Position numbers and translations under genes: made by a program. The notes beneath the pieces are model-generated. The model made no database searches and was not told the origin of the DNA. It worked only from the letters and a program-made list of their open reading frames with translations. DNA of 62,150 bases from Acidimicrobiaceae bacterium (lineage in GTDB: Bacteria; Actinomycetota; Acidimicrobiia; Acidimicrobiales; Poriferisodalaceae). This document shows positions 14,900-23,878 of this stretch, in pieces (within the stretch, counting starts at the first letter, position 1; every line of letters starts with the position of its first letter). The stretch lies in the NCBI GenBank assembly GCA_002719335.1, contig PBHE01000022.1, positions 1 through 62,150 on the forward strand. Reading direction: 5' to 3'.

Positions 14900-16204
14900 A
14901 TGCTTACGGGTATGGGCACTGCCTTAATGACAGACCTTTATGAGGTCACCATGCTCGACGCTGCGATCCGATCAGGCGTCGCGTCACGCAGAGCGACCTT
15001 TGAAGTTTTTGCTCGCCGACTGCCTCCCGGGCGGGGATACGGCGTAGTGGCAGGACCCGGACGTCTTACAGAATTGCTCGCAGATTTTCAATTTTCCACA
15101 ACTCAAATCGAATACTTGGCAGGCCTGGGGCGATTTACCGATGAACTCCTCGAACATCTCGCCAAGTTCCGGTTCGAAGGCGAAGTATGGAGCTATCGCG
15201 AAGGCGACTTCTATGTGCCTGGAAGCCCTGTGCTCAGAGTCGACTGTTCTTTCGGCGCAGGTCTTCTACTCGAAACGCTCGTCTTGTCAGTGCTGAACCA
15301 CGACTGCGCGGTCGCATCCGCGGCAGCAAGGATGCACGATGTCGCTGCAGGCCGCCACCTAATTGAGATGGGCGGTAGACGGACTCATGAGGAGGCAGCA
15401 GTAGCAGCAGCAAGGGCAGCTTGGCTCGTAGGTTTCGACGCCACTTCGAATATGGAAGCGGGTATCCGCTTTAAGCTCCCCACCGCTGGCACTTCAGCAC
15501 ACGCCTTCACGCTCGCGCACGACGATGAAGAGTCAGCTTTTGAGGCACAAATCAAAGCGCACGGACTGGAAACGACGCTTCTGGTTGACACGTATGAAAT
15601 CGGCATTGGCATTGATCGCGCCCTTGCGGCGGCTAAAAGGCTGGGTGGAGTTCCCGGAGCGATCCGCATTGACTCCGGTGACCTAGCAAAGGAGGCACTC
15701 CGCGCCCGAAGAAAACTTGATGCGAGTGGGGCAGAGTCGACTCGGATTGTTGTTTCAGGTGACCTCGATGAGTATCGGATCGCAGAACTAGCAGGCCATC
15801 CAATTGACGGTTACGGAGTCGGAACTCAACTTGTTGTGGGATCAGGACATGCCACCGCAGGAATGGTCTACAAGCTTGTCGGCATCGCGCGTCGGTCGGG
15901 CACGTACGAGCCGGTCCTACCTGTGGCCAAATCGTCGGAAGGAAAGGCGACTCGAGGTGGAGTCGTGCGTCCATATCGCGTCATTGACAATGGGCGAGCG
16001 GTCGATGAAGTACTGGTGCAGTACGACCGCCCAGGCCCGCCCGATGCGAGAGCACTCCATGTGCCTCTCTTCAGAGCTTGCGAACCCGCTTATCCGCACA
16101 CCCTTGATGTCGACCGGGAGTTTCACCGACGAGCTCGCTCAGAACTGCCCGATTCAATGCGAGCGTTGGACTCCGAACCGCTTTTCGAAGCCCATACGAT
16201 CTGA
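14900..16204 (+). CDS. pncB: Nicotinate phosphoribosyltransferase
   Basis: PncB makes nicotinate mononucleotide from nicotinate and PRPP, using ATP, in the Preiss-Handler salvage path to NAD. The 434-residue protein has the family N-terminus TDLYEVTM, FEVFARRLPPGRGY, the MGGRRTHEE loop, and FDATSNMEAG near residue 175, followed by the phosphoribosyl-binding IRIDSGDLA and YGVGTQL motifs. An internal ATG at 14912 is also possible as the start. It lies convergent with an AcoX/NAD-kinase-like gene, which may be a coincidence or may reflect NAD metabolism. The 108 bp upstream, shared with the divergent aminotransferase, show no confident promoter. Confidence 0.93.
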   Translation: MLTGMGTALMTDLYEVTMLDAAIRSGVASRRATFEVFARRLPPGRGYGVVAGPGRLTELLADFQFSTTQIEYLAGLGRFTDELLEHLAKFRFEGEVWSYREGDFYVPGSPVLRVDCSFGAGLLLETLVLSVLNHDCAVASAAARMHDVAAGRHLIEMGGRRTHEEAAVAAARAAWLVGFDATSNMEAGIRFKLPTAGTSAHAFTLAHDDEESAFEAQIKAHGLETTLLVDTYEIGIGIDRALAAAKRLGGVPGAIRIDSGDLAKEALRARRKLDASGAESTRIVVSGDLDEYRIAELAGHPIDGYGVGTQLVVGSGHATAGMVYKLVGIARRSGTYEPVLPVAKSSEGKATRGGVVRPYRVIDNGRAVDEVLVQYDRPGPPDARALHVPLFRACEPAYPHTLDVDREFHRRARSELPDSMRALDSEPLFEAHTI

Positions 16205-16236
16205 TCATTCCACGGGCAGCGTGCAGCTGGAGTTAG

Positions 16237-17277
16237 TTATACAGGGTCGGCGGCCGAGCCATGGTCAAAGCTGGGATCACCAGATGAATCCGAAAAGAAA
16301 ATCCCTTGGGAAGCCCCCGAAGCGAGAGCAACTCCCACGTTCACTACCCTAGGTCCGTCGCGACGCACGACAGCTACCACCGGGTCTTGTTCAGAAATCT
16401 GATGCTCCCTGTCTCCGTCGAACGCCAGTGTGGTTGGCCCCACGAGATCAATTTCTTGGCCAAGACCAACTCGTGTTACTTCAACGACAGGCACTTTTCG
16501 GTACAACCCGGGTGCTATTGGAGCGTTCGTCCAACGACCGCCATCGCCACACTGAACCAAAATCGCGGCGTCCTGATCCACGTCACAACTCGCATGAAGA
16601 CCTGCAATCGATGAAACGCCAATCGTGTCGGGTCTCGCCACAGCAACCAACAACTGCCGAAGGTTTGTTGGGTTGACTGGCATACGGTTGCCCACGAAAT
16701 CGTTGGCCAGAGTTACCGCGTCAACGAGAGCGACGTCTTCGGACCCATCAGCCAAACGCAGATGAATCATTTTCGAACGTGGCGCTACCACGTCGATATC
16801 GACAACCCCGTTTGCTACCAGTCCGGCGGCCGCGCCCGCGACCGTGGGTTCGGCTAGAGAAGGAAATACGTTGTTGGTTCCCGTCGACATTGGTACCAAA
16901 GTCGCGTCAGGCCAGACTTTGGCGATGGTCCGATTTGTCCCATCGCCCCCGAGTGTGATGACCACATCCACTCCGCGATGTTTCATCTCGAGGGCCGCTC
17001 GTTCCGTATCCCTCGGATCAACCCTGGCGCCCACGTCGAGGATTTCTAGTTTGGCCTCAAGCCTCAGATCAGCCAGTGCTCCGCTAGCGATACCGAAAGG
17101 CTCTTTCATTGCCACGATATGACGCGCCCCTGTTGCAACAGCACCGATAACAGCGCGAGCAATGCGGTTTCGCTTGTCTTCGGTGCTAGAGATGCCACCG
17201 CGAGCCGCGACGCGACGGATATCTCGCCCCGAAACGGGATTGGCAATAATTCCGATGGTCGCTAGGCGATCTGTCAC
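16237..17277 (-). CDS. ATP-NAD/AcoX-type kinase-like protein
   Basis: The 346-residue protein has the NAD-kinase-type ATP-binding motif GGDGTNR near residue 112 and TGTNNVFP soon after, with an N-terminal IGIIANPVSGRD strand-loop. This is the pattern of the AcoX branch, found near acetoin genes in other bacteria but of unknown reaction, rather than a classical NadK. The C-terminal half (from about residue 150) is beta-rich and includes LAFDGDREH. No acetoin dehydrogenase genes are near, so it is an orphan here. The start is a GTG at 17277. It is convergent with pncB and divergent from thiD. Confidence 0.75.
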   Translation of the reverse strand: MTDRLATIGIIANPVSGRDIRRVAARGGISSTEDKRNRIARAVIGAVATGARHIVAMKEPFGIASGALADLRLEAKLEILDVGARVDPRDTERAALEMKHRGVDVVITLGGDGTNRTIAKVWPDATLVPMSTGTNNVFPSLAEPTVAGAAAGLVANGVVDIDVVAPRSKMIHLRLADGSEDVALVDAVTLANDFVGNRMPVNPTNLRQLLVAVARPDTIGVSSIAGLHASCDVDQDAAILVQCGDGGRWTNAPIAPGLYRKVPVVEVTRVGLGQEIDLVGPTTLAFDGDREHQISEQDPVVAVVRRDGPRVVNVGVALASGASQGIFFSDSSGDPSFDHGSAADPV

Positions 17278-17329
17278 ATCGCCACCCTAGGCAAGGAAAG
17301 TTGCCCCATCTGTCTGATACAACGGCACA

Positions 17330-18133
17330 GTGACTCAACCACCAGTGGTACTAACAATCGCAGGCTCAGACTCGGGAGGGGGATCGGGCCTTCAAGCGGA
17401 TTTACGCACCTTCGCAGTTCACGCCGTGCACGGTGTATGCGCTGTAACAGTTGTTTCGTCACAAAACACCCAGCAGTTCCGTTCGGCCTTGCCCATACCC
17501 GCTGGTGTCGTTCGCGCACAAGTCGAAGCCGTTCTGGATGATTTTGAGGTAATGGCCGTTAAAACAGGGTTGCTGTACTCCGAAGAAAACGCCCTTCTCG
17601 TTGCAGAGTTGACAGAAGCAGGACTGTTACCTTCTTTGGTGGTCGACCCGGTAATGGTTGATCGACACGGTCGCGAGCTCTACAGCGATACGACCAATCG
17701 CCTTATATCTCGACGCCTGGTGCCCCACGCTCGAGTCCTGACTCCCAACCATCTCGAAGCAATGCGGCTGCTAGGAAGGGCCGTAGTCGATGACACACAA
17801 GCTCTCGGCGAAGCGGCGTTAGAACTAGAGAGTATGGGTCCAGAAGTGGTCGTTTTGACCGGCGGCCGCCGCGATTCTCCAACGATGATCGACATCATCG
17901 CTTCTGCTGGGACGACCATCACCCTAGAGAACGAGCGTTGCGTAACCACAAACGTTCGCGGGACTGGGGACACGCTCTCCGCGGCGATTGCTGCTGGTTT
18001 AGCCAGAGGGATTCCCACCCTGGACGCGGTAATAGCGGCGCAAGATTTCACGGTGCAAGCCATACGTCGCGCCGCCAACTGGAAACTTGGAGCGGGGCAA
18101 GGACCTATCGACCACCTGGGGCACCTCCCCTAA
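17330..18133 (+). CDS. thiD: Hydroxymethylpyrimidine/phosphomethylpyrimidine kinase
   Basis: ThiD phosphorylates HMP and then HMP-phosphate in thiamine synthesis. The 267-residue ribokinase-fold protein begins with TIAGSDSGGGSGLQAD, the substrate loop, has TGLLY and the VVDPVMV strand, LTPNHLEA, and near residue 210 the anion-hole and catalytic motif RGTGDTLSAAIAA (usual family form GTGCT). The GTG at 17330 gives the family start. It is followed by the mutase-type gene 53 bp downstream, in the same direction. There is no TPP riboswitch in the short upstream gap that I can see, and no thiC or thiE nearby. Confidence 0.9.
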   Translation: MTQPPVVLTIAGSDSGGGSGLQADLRTFAVHAVHGVCAVTVVSSQNTQQFRSALPIPAGVVRAQVEAVLDDFEVMAVKTGLLYSEENALLVAELTEAGLLPSLVVDPVMVDRHGRELYSDTTNRLISRRLVPHARVLTPNHLEAMRLLGRAVVDDTQALGEAALELESMGPEVVVLTGGRRDSPTMIDIIASAGTTITLENERCVTTNVRGTGDTLSAAIAAGLARGIPTLDAVIAAQDFTVQAIRRAANWKLGAGQGPIDHLGHLP

Positions 18134-18186
18134 GTCGACCTAGACTGACGACGCTCAACCCCTGGTTGGGGAGCTGGGAGAAACGT

Positions 18187-19830
18187 GTGACACGAGAGCA
18201 GTGGGAACAAGAGTACGAAGCTGATCGAACCCGCGACGTGGACTACGAAACAATGAGCGGCGTTCCAGTAGAGCCGCTCTACAGCCCCATGGGTGTTGAA
18301 CCCGACGAACGCATTGGGTGGCCTGGCCAATACCCCTATACGCGCGGAGTGCACCCGAGCGGTTACCGGGGCCGCTTGTGGACAATGCGCATGTTTGCTG
18401 GCTTCGGAACTCCAGAGGATACCAACGCGCGGTTCAAAGAGATTCTTTCTGCCGGAGGCGGAGGCCTATCAACTGCCTTCGACATGCCAACGTTGATGGG
18501 TCTCGATAGCGACGATGTTCGCTCAGTAGGCGAAGTGGGTCGTTGCGGAGTGGCGGTTGACACCATTGAAGATATGCGGGTCCTCTACGACGGTATTGAT
18601 CTTGAGGACACAACAACTTCGATGACGATTAACGCTCCCGCTGCTCCAATTTGGGCGATGTTCGTAGCAAATGCGGAAGACCAAGGAGCCGATCGAGCTC
18701 GCATAGGGGGAACCCTCCAAAACGACATTCTCAAGGAATACCAAGCTCAGAAAGAATGGGTCTTCCCACCACGACCTTCAATGCGACTAGTGACTGACAC
18801 CATCGAGTTCACGAAAAACGAAATGCCCAGATGGAACTCCGTCTCAATCAGCGGCTATCACATTCGCGAAGCAGGCTCAACGGCCGCTCAAGAACTTGCC
18901 TTCACCCTCGGCAATGGTTTTGCGTACGTTGAATCGGCATTACAACGCGGTCTTCAAGTCGATGAGTTCGCTCCTCGGCTTAGCTTCTTCTTTAACGCTC
19001 ACATCGACTTCTTCGAAGAGATAGCGAAATACAGAGCTGCGCGCCGAATCTGGGCGCGTTGGATGAAAGAGCACTACGGCGCTCAGGATCCAAAGTCGAT
19101 GATGCTGCGGTTTCATACTCAGACCGCCGGCGTATCTCTTACAGCTCAGCAACCCGAGATCAACATCGCTCGGACAGCGATCGAGGGTCTTGCAGGAGTT
19201 CTCGGTGGAACCCAAAGTTTGCACACGAATTCGATGGATGAGGCGCTCGCTTTGCCGACAGAAAAAGCAGCTCGCATCGCGCTGCGAACGCAACAGATCA
19301 TCGCTCACGAGACCGGCGTAACAGATGTAGTTGACCCACTTGGCGGGAGTTGGTTCGTGGAGGAACTCACTGATCAGCTCGAAGTTGAAGCCGAAGCAAT
19401 GTTTAGCCATATCTCCGCGGCAGGACACGGGTCGATGCTCGAAGGCGCCTTCGAGCTCATTGATGAGGGCTGGTACCAGGGATGCATCGCCGACGCTGCT
19501 TACGACTTTGAAAAAAAGGTCAACTCGGGGAGGCGTGTTGTCGTTGGCGTAAACGACTTCACCGAGGGCAATCAAGAGGACCAAATTGATCTCCTAAAAA
19601 TCACTCGCGAGGATGAACAACGTCAGATACAGCGTCTTCAACAAATTAAGAGTGATCGAAACCAGCTGGCCGTAGATGAAGCTCTCATCGCATTGAGTCG
19701 CGCAGCTGAATCTGACGCCAATCTGATGCCACCGCTGATCGAAACAGTTAGAACGCACGCCACCGTGGGCGAAATCATGACGACGCTCGCCGACGTCTTT
19801 GGGCGCTACCAGGAAAAACCATTTATTTGA
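18187..19830 (+). CDS. Methylmalonyl-CoA-mutase-type large subunit (N-terminal TIM barrel only)
   Basis: At 547 residues this is the substrate-binding barrel of the acyl-CoA mutase family without the C-terminal cobalamin-binding domain; the DxHxxG motif is absent. PYTRGVHPSGYRGRLWTMRMFAG (visible in parts near residues 42-65), GGGLSTAFDMPT, and the LRFHTQTAGVSLT region match methylmalonyl-CoA mutases. The family with split subunits includes isobutyryl- and other acyl-CoA mutases, so the precise substrate is open. A small B12 subunit must be encoded elsewhere. The GTG at 18187 follows GGGAG by about 5 bp; longer upstream extension overlaps thiD and is not real. Confidence 0.85.
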   Translation: MTREQWEQEYEADRTRDVDYETMSGVPVEPLYSPMGVEPDERIGWPGQYPYTRGVHPSGYRGRLWTMRMFAGFGTPEDTNARFKEILSAGGGGLSTAFDMPTLMGLDSDDVRSVGEVGRCGVAVDTIEDMRVLYDGIDLEDTTTSMTINAPAAPIWAMFVANAEDQGADRARIGGTLQNDILKEYQAQKEWVFPPRPSMRLVTDTIEFTKNEMPRWNSVSISGYHIREAGSTAAQELAFTLGNGFAYVESALQRGLQVDEFAPRLSFFFNAHIDFFEEIAKYRAARRIWARWMKEHYGAQDPKSMMLRFHTQTAGVSLTAQQPEINIARTAIEGLAGVLGGTQSLHTNSMDEALALPTEKAARIALRTQQIIAHETGVTDVVDPLGGSWFVEELTDQLEVEAEAMFSHISAAGHGSMLEGAFELIDEGWYQGCIADAAYDFEKKVNSGRRVVVGVNDFTEGNQEDQIDLLKITREDEQRQIQRLQQIKSDRNQLAVDEALIALSRAAESDANLMPPLIETVRTHATVGEIMTTLADVFGRYQEKPFI

Positions 19831-19835
19831 ACCGT

Positions 19836-19855
19836 GCCGAGGGGTCTACCTCGGC
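19836..19855. terminator. Hairpin after the mutase gene
   Basis: GCCGAGG (19836-19842) pairs with CCTCGGC (19849-19855) around a 6-nt loop, 5 bp past the mutase stop. The stem is GC-rich but no T run follows, so it is a probable rather than certain terminator. Confidence 0.45.
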
Positions 19856-19905
19856 TGTGAAGCGAGCTATTGTCAGCCAGACCCAATTTGGTTGACGAGG
19901 AACTG

Positions 19906-20427
19906 ATGTTGCAACCGAACCCCCACAAGCTGATCGCAGCGGCTTTGATGACCACTGCCGCAATTATTTCGGCCTGCGGTGGAGGACTCGATCAAACTCA
20001 GCTTGAGCGTGAGTTGCAGGACAAGGCTGGCAGCGACTTGCTTCCGGTAGAGCTGGGCATGGTCGACTGCCCCGAAGACGTAGTAATGACCCCAGAGTCA
20101 GTATTTATCTGCGCCAGCGAAGTAGAGGGCCAGTACTACGAACTTCAAGTCCGAATAATCGATGCGCAAGGTCAATACTCATACGCGCACAAACATCACG
20201 CCCTCCACTTGGTAACCACTGAGGCACTTTTAGCCGATGAAGTTGCTTACGAAGTCGGATTTGATCTGATGATTGACTGCGGCGACGGCGAATACTTGGT
20301 AGCGCCGATCGGCAGTTCGTTTAACTGCGTTGCAACCCGTGTCGAAAGCGGAGCCCAAGCGACTATTGAAGTTCGGCTCGAAGACGCGGACGGGCGTTTG
20401 AGTTGGATCCTGCTCCGGACCTCATAG
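19906..20427 (+). CDS. Lipoprotein with two DUF4333-like domains
   Basis: The 173-residue protein has a short lipoprotein signal ending IISAC with the lipid-attached Cys at about residue 24. Two similar blocks follow. The first has LERELQDKAG, then VDCPEDVVM and VFICASEV (about residues 30-85), a DUF4333-like pattern; the second has MIDCGDGEYLV and SFNCVATRV (about 115-170). Each block has two cysteines that could form a disulfide outside the cell. DUF4333 proteins are secreted actinobacterial proteins of unknown role. The ATG at 19906 has GAGGAA upstream. It precedes an ABC-F gene with which it shows no functional link. Confidence 0.7.
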   Translation: MLQPNPHKLIAAALMTTAAIISACGGGLDQTQLERELQDKAGSDLLPVELGMVDCPEDVVMTPESVFICASEVEGQYYELQVRIIDAQGQYSYAHKHHALHLVTTEALLADEVAYEVGFDLMIDCGDGEYLVAPIGSSFNCVATRVESGAQATIEVRLEDADGRLSWILLRTS

Positions 20428-20455
20428 GTCTTCGAATCGCGAGCAGCTCGGCACG

Positions 20456-22180
20456 ATGATCCTGCTGGACGTCAGCAGTCTCTCGCTTGCCTGGCCAACC
20501 AAGACACTATTTGTCGATCTCTCTTTTACTATCGAAGAAAAGGATCGAATCGGAATCCTGGGAATAAACGGATCCGGCAAGTCGACGTTACTGAACATCC
20601 TCGCTGGTGCTGAAACCGCCGATCAAGGGGTGATACGACGCCGGTCGGACCTTGCGATTTCCTTTCTAAGTCAACGGCCTGAATTGGGCGAAGGAACCGT
20701 TAGCGACGCCGTCGGATCAGATTGGCAAGCCAAAGCCGCCATCGACCGGCTGGGATTGACAGAGATCGCGGACAGAAGCATCGCATCTCTTTCGGGAGGT
20801 CAACAGAAACGGGCTGCGCTAGCAGCGGTTCTTGAAAATAGTGGAGCGGGTCTTCTGATCCTTGACGAACCAACTAACCATTTGGATATTGAGGGAATTG
20901 AATACCTAGAACGCGTCATCAAGGACTTCGCCGGGGGAGTCGTATTCGTATCTCATGACCGGTATCTGATTGATCGCGTTGCCACCAAGACAATCGAACT
21001 GTCATCGGATGGGGCTTTCGTAGTCGAGGGTGGCTATCAATCTCATCTACTCGCCAAGGCTGAAAGGGAAGCTAAGTCCGAGCGCGACGAAGCAACACGG
21101 CGAGTTCTGGAGCGAAAGGAACTTGCGTGGCTACAGCGAGGGGCTCGGGCTCGACGAAGAAAATCTAAGTCTCGTCTAGCGATCGCACAACGAACTCTTG
21201 CCGCGCCCACGCGACAAGAACAACGAATCGGTCCGTTGGCTCTAAATGATTTCGGTCAACAGCGGCTTGGCCGGCAGGTTATAGATCTTGAGAACGTAGG
21301 TGCAGAAGTCGGCGGAAAGAAACTTTTCGACAATGTCAACATCTTGATGTCGTCAATGGAACGGTTGGGAGTTGTAGGACCAAACGGAGTCGGGAAATCG
21401 ACTCTGCTGGACGTGATTGCTGGCCGACGGATTCCAACAACAGGGACGGTGAACTACGGCTCAACTATTCGAATTGGCTACTTCGACCAAATAGGCGAAA
21501 CCCTTGACCAAGATGCCAGTGTCGAAGAAATCGTCGCGGGTCCTGGCTCACGACTCGACCACCGTCAAACAAGCCTCCTTGGACGTTTTTGGTTTGAACC
21601 AGCGACACACCGAGCTCAGGTCAGGACCCTCTCGGGCGGCGAGCAGCGAAGGTTGCAGCTCATGTCTGTCCTCGCTTCGGAACCGAACGTGTTGCTCTTG
21701 GATGAGCCGACAAATGACCTTGACTTGGACACTCTCCGGGCCCTCGAAGACTGGTTGGACACGTTTCGTGGAGCGCTCGTAGTAGTGACTCACGACCGCG
21801 CCCTCCTCGAGCGAACCGTCGAACATGTCGTCGCCCTAGGCGAAGAAGGGTTCCGTCACCTGGGCGCGGGTGAGGCGGTGTGGGAACAAGCCCGATCGGA
21901 ATCCCAGCCAAACGCCCCTCGTCCAAAACCCGAAGCAAAGAAGAGGCAACGATCCGGTCGCTCTCTATCGACGCTCCACTACGAGTTGCAAGAAGTCGAA
22001 GTAGAGATAGAGAAACGCGCCCTAGAGCGAGATCAATACAGCGCTTTCCTGACAGATGATTCGATTACGCATAATTCGCAACAAGAGATGTACCGCTCTT
22101 TGGCTTCGACCTTGGAGAGCCTAGAAAATGCTGAAGATCGGTGGCTTGCGATATCGGAAGAGATTGAAGGGCGAACTTAA
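20456..22180 (+). CDS. ABC-F family ATPase (Uup-like)
   Basis: The 574-residue soluble protein has two ABC ATPase domains and no membrane segments. Domain 1 has GINGSGKST (about residue 38) and SLSGGQQKRAALA; domain 2 has GPNGVGKST (about 308) and LSGGEQRRLQL. Each has a Walker B followed by EPTN(H/D)LD, and a charged linker lies between them. A C-terminal coiled coil (about residues 500-570, ELQEVEVEIEKRALERDQ) points to the Uup type. ABC-F proteins act on the ribosome or on branched DNA rather than transporting. Whether it is a translation factor or a Uup-like DNA factor cannot be settled here. Confidence 0.9.
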   Translation: MILLDVSSLSLAWPTKTLFVDLSFTIEEKDRIGILGINGSGKSTLLNILAGAETADQGVIRRRSDLAISFLSQRPELGEGTVSDAVGSDWQAKAAIDRLGLTEIADRSIASLSGGQQKRAALAAVLENSGAGLLILDEPTNHLDIEGIEYLERVIKDFAGGVVFVSHDRYLIDRVATKTIELSSDGAFVVEGGYQSHLLAKAEREAKSERDEATRRVLERKELAWLQRGARARRRKSKSRLAIAQRTLAAPTRQEQRIGPLALNDFGQQRLGRQVIDLENVGAEVGGKKLFDNVNILMSSMERLGVVGPNGVGKSTLLDVIAGRRIPTTGTVNYGSTIRIGYFDQIGETLDQDASVEEIVAGPGSRLDHRQTSLLGRFWFEPATHRAQVRTLSGGEQRRLQLMSVLASEPNVLLLDEPTNDLDLDTLRALEDWLDTFRGALVVVTHDRALLERTVEHVVALGEEGFRHLGAGEAVWEQARSESQPNAPRPKPEAKKRQRSGRSLSTLHYELQEVEVEIEKRALERDQYSAFLTDDSITHNSQQEMYRSLASTLESLENAEDRWLAISEEIEGRT

Positions 22181-22202
22181 GCGCTCCGCTACCCTGCGAT
22201 AT

Positions 22203-22340
22203 ATGAACCGGCGGACACATGACTCCAGCGGCGACTTGCGGTCTTTGCGCCACCGCCGGCCGCTGATTCACTGGACAGCAGTGTTGGTGTCAGCGGCGAT
22301 GGTTCTTGCTGGCTTCTCGGCCCTGATGGCCGCATTGTGA
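22203..22340 (+). CDS. Small single-pass membrane protein
   Basis: This 45-residue reading frame has a basic, hydrophilic N-terminus and one membrane segment (about residues 26-44, HWTAVLVSAAMVLAGFSA). It ends by overlapping the next gene as GTGA, which supports translation. It has no clear ribosome site. It could be a tiny unrecognised membrane protein or a leader that couples translation to the acetyltransferase gene. Confidence 0.45.
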   Translation: MNRRTHDSSGDLRSLRHRRPLIHWTAVLVSAAMVLAGFSALMAAL

Positions 22341-22762
22341 ATGATGTCAACTCTTCAGCTTTTGAAGAACTTTCCTTGGAACGTCTCTATGAGATCCTTC
22401 GGCTTCGAGTTGAGGTCTTTGTAGTTGAACAACAATGTGCTTATTCAGAAATTGATGCATTGGATAGCGAAGCGCTACATCTTTGGATTGATGATCACGA
22501 CGGACTTGCTTCGTACGTACGAGTCATTGGGGAACCCGACTGTTTACGAATCGGTCGGGTCGTCACTCGACGTGATGCCCGCTCGAACGGGTTGAGTGGG
22601 CAACTCATTAACCACGTGCTGTCAACGACCGATGGACCCTGGGTGCTCTCGGCACAGGCGTATTTGTGTGACTGGTACACCCAACTGGGTTTTGTTCCAA
22701 GTGGTCCCGAGTTCGATGAAGATGGTATCCCTCACATCCCAATGAGGAGAGCAGCCACTTAG
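22337..22762 (+). CDS. ElaA-like GNAT acetyltransferase
   Basis: The 141-residue protein fits the ElaA subgroup of GNAT N-acetyltransferases: LRVEVFVVEQQCAYSEIDALD near residue 23 (ElaA signature), then RIGRVVTRRDARSNGLSGQL, the acetyl-CoA pyrophosphate-binding region with the R-x-x-x-G/A pattern. ElaA targets are unknown. It starts at a GTG overlapping the small membrane protein by four bases, and ends 18 bp before the convergent AcuI-like gene. Confidence 0.85.
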   Translation: MNDVNSSAFEELSLERLYEILRLRVEVFVVEQQCAYSEIDALDSEALHLWIDDHDGLASYVRVIGEPDCLRIGRVVTRRDARSNGLSGQLINHVLSTTDGPWVLSAQAYLCDWYTQLGFVPSGPEFDEDGIPHIPMRRAAT

Positions 22763-22780
22763 CTGGACGCGATATCGAAA

Positions 22781-23764
22781 CTAAGCCCGGACATCAACGA
22801 CAGTGCGCCCTCGCACCTGGCCGGCAAGGATGTCTGAGCCCAGCTTTGGAACATCAGCCAAGCCAACCATGGTCGTCATCTGGGAAAGTATGTCTCGGTC
22901 AAGGAGTTCGTCAAGCCTCGACCACGCTCTGTTCCTCGTTTCAAAGGGGCATATAACCGAGTCGATTCCCAGCAGATTGACTCCCCGGAGAAGGAAAGGA
23001 ATCACCGTCGTGCTGAGGTCGTGGCCCCCCGCAAGTCCGCAGGCAGCGACGCTTGCCCCATATTGCATTTCGGTAAGAACGTGGGCGAGCGTCGTGTCGC
23101 CGACCGCATCTATGCATCCTCCCCAGCGTTCAGACGCAAGTGGCCCTGGCGCGGGTTCCGCGAGTTCCTCGCGTGACACGATTTGACTCGCGCCCAAGTT
23201 GGCCAAATAGTCGCTTGTTTCAGGACGCCCCGTCGACGCCGCGACTTCGTAGCCCGCTTGGGAAAGTAGGTGTACAGCGACGCTTCCGACTCCGCCAGCG
23301 GCCCCCGTCACGAGCACCGGTCCGGAACCGATGCCGTGATCCTCGAGGGTCTGCATAGCGAGCATTGACGTGAGCCCAGCGGTGCCCACACTCATCGCTT
23401 CGAATTCAGAAAGACTTGCTGGGAGTTTGACTAACCAGTCACCACTCACTCGAGCCCGTTCGGCATAGCCGCCCCAGTGAACTTCGCCGACCCTCCAGCC
23501 TGTCAGGACAACTCTGTCTCCTTCGACAAAACGAGCGTCAGCGGACTTGCTAACAACGCCTGAAAAATCGATCCCAGGTACATGTGGATAATCACGCACT
23601 AGGCGACCGACGCCGTTGAGGATCATTCCGTCCTTGTAGTTGAGCGTGCTGTAGGAGATGTCGACTGTCACTTCGCCATCAGGAAGTTGCGCATCCTCTA
23701 ATTGCGTGACTTCTGCTGTCACTTTTCGTTCTTCCTGTGTCAAGAGCACTGCGCGGAATGTCAT
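22781..23764 (-). CDS. acuI: AcuI/YhdH-type acrylyl-CoA reductase (MDR superfamily)
   Basis: The 327-residue zinc-free medium-chain reductase has LNYKDGMILNG near residue 41, HVPGIDFSG, the Rossmann motif VTGAAGGVGSVAVHLL near residue 150, and a GLTSMLAMQ segment, all typical of AcuI/YhdH. These enzymes reduce acrylyl-CoA to propionyl-CoA with NADPH, notably in 3-hydroxypropionate or DMSP breakdown and in removal of toxic acrylyl-CoA. No DMSP lyase or other pathway gene is in the window. A relaxed quinone reductase role is the alternative. It is divergent from an NfuA-like gene. Confidence 0.82.
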   Translation of the reverse strand: MTFRAVLLTQEERKVTAEVTQLEDAQLPDGEVTVDISYSTLNYKDGMILNGVGRLVRDYPHVPGIDFSGVVSKSADARFVEGDRVVLTGWRVGEVHWGGYAERARVSGDWLVKLPASLSEFEAMSVGTAGLTSMLAMQTLEDHGIGSGPVLVTGAAGGVGSVAVHLLSQAGYEVAASTGRPETSDYLANLGASQIVSREELAEPAPGPLASERWGGCIDAVGDTTLAHVLTEMQYGASVAACGLAGGHDLSTTVIPFLLRGVNLLGIDSVICPFETRNRAWSRLDELLDRDILSQMTTMVGLADVPKLGSDILAGQVRGRTVVDVRA

Positions 23765-23809
23765 GAATCCTCACTCGTTCATCGTCCCGATGGTCGGATC
23801 GGTATAAGC

Positions 23810-23832
23810 CCAGGACATTACTCGGGTCCTGG
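23810..23832. repeat. Inverted repeat in divergent promoter region
   Basis: CCAGGAC (23810-23816) and GTCCTGG (23826-23832) form a 7-bp dyad with a 9-nt centre, between the divergent acuI and nfuA genes and just past a TATAAG box at 23803-23808. It could be an operator for either gene (inference from position). Confidence 0.35.
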
Positions 23833-23878
23833 CTGCGTGTCCCATGTGTCACCAGGCTCAGATCTGTAGGCTGATCGT

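Noticed and set aside
17278-17329. TPP riboswitch upstream of thiD
   Set aside because: The gap is only 52 bp and contains no TPP-box-like conserved sequence.
17938-18186. N-terminal extension of the mutase gene
   Set aside because: It overlaps thiD and lacks family similarity; GTG 18187 has a ribosome site.
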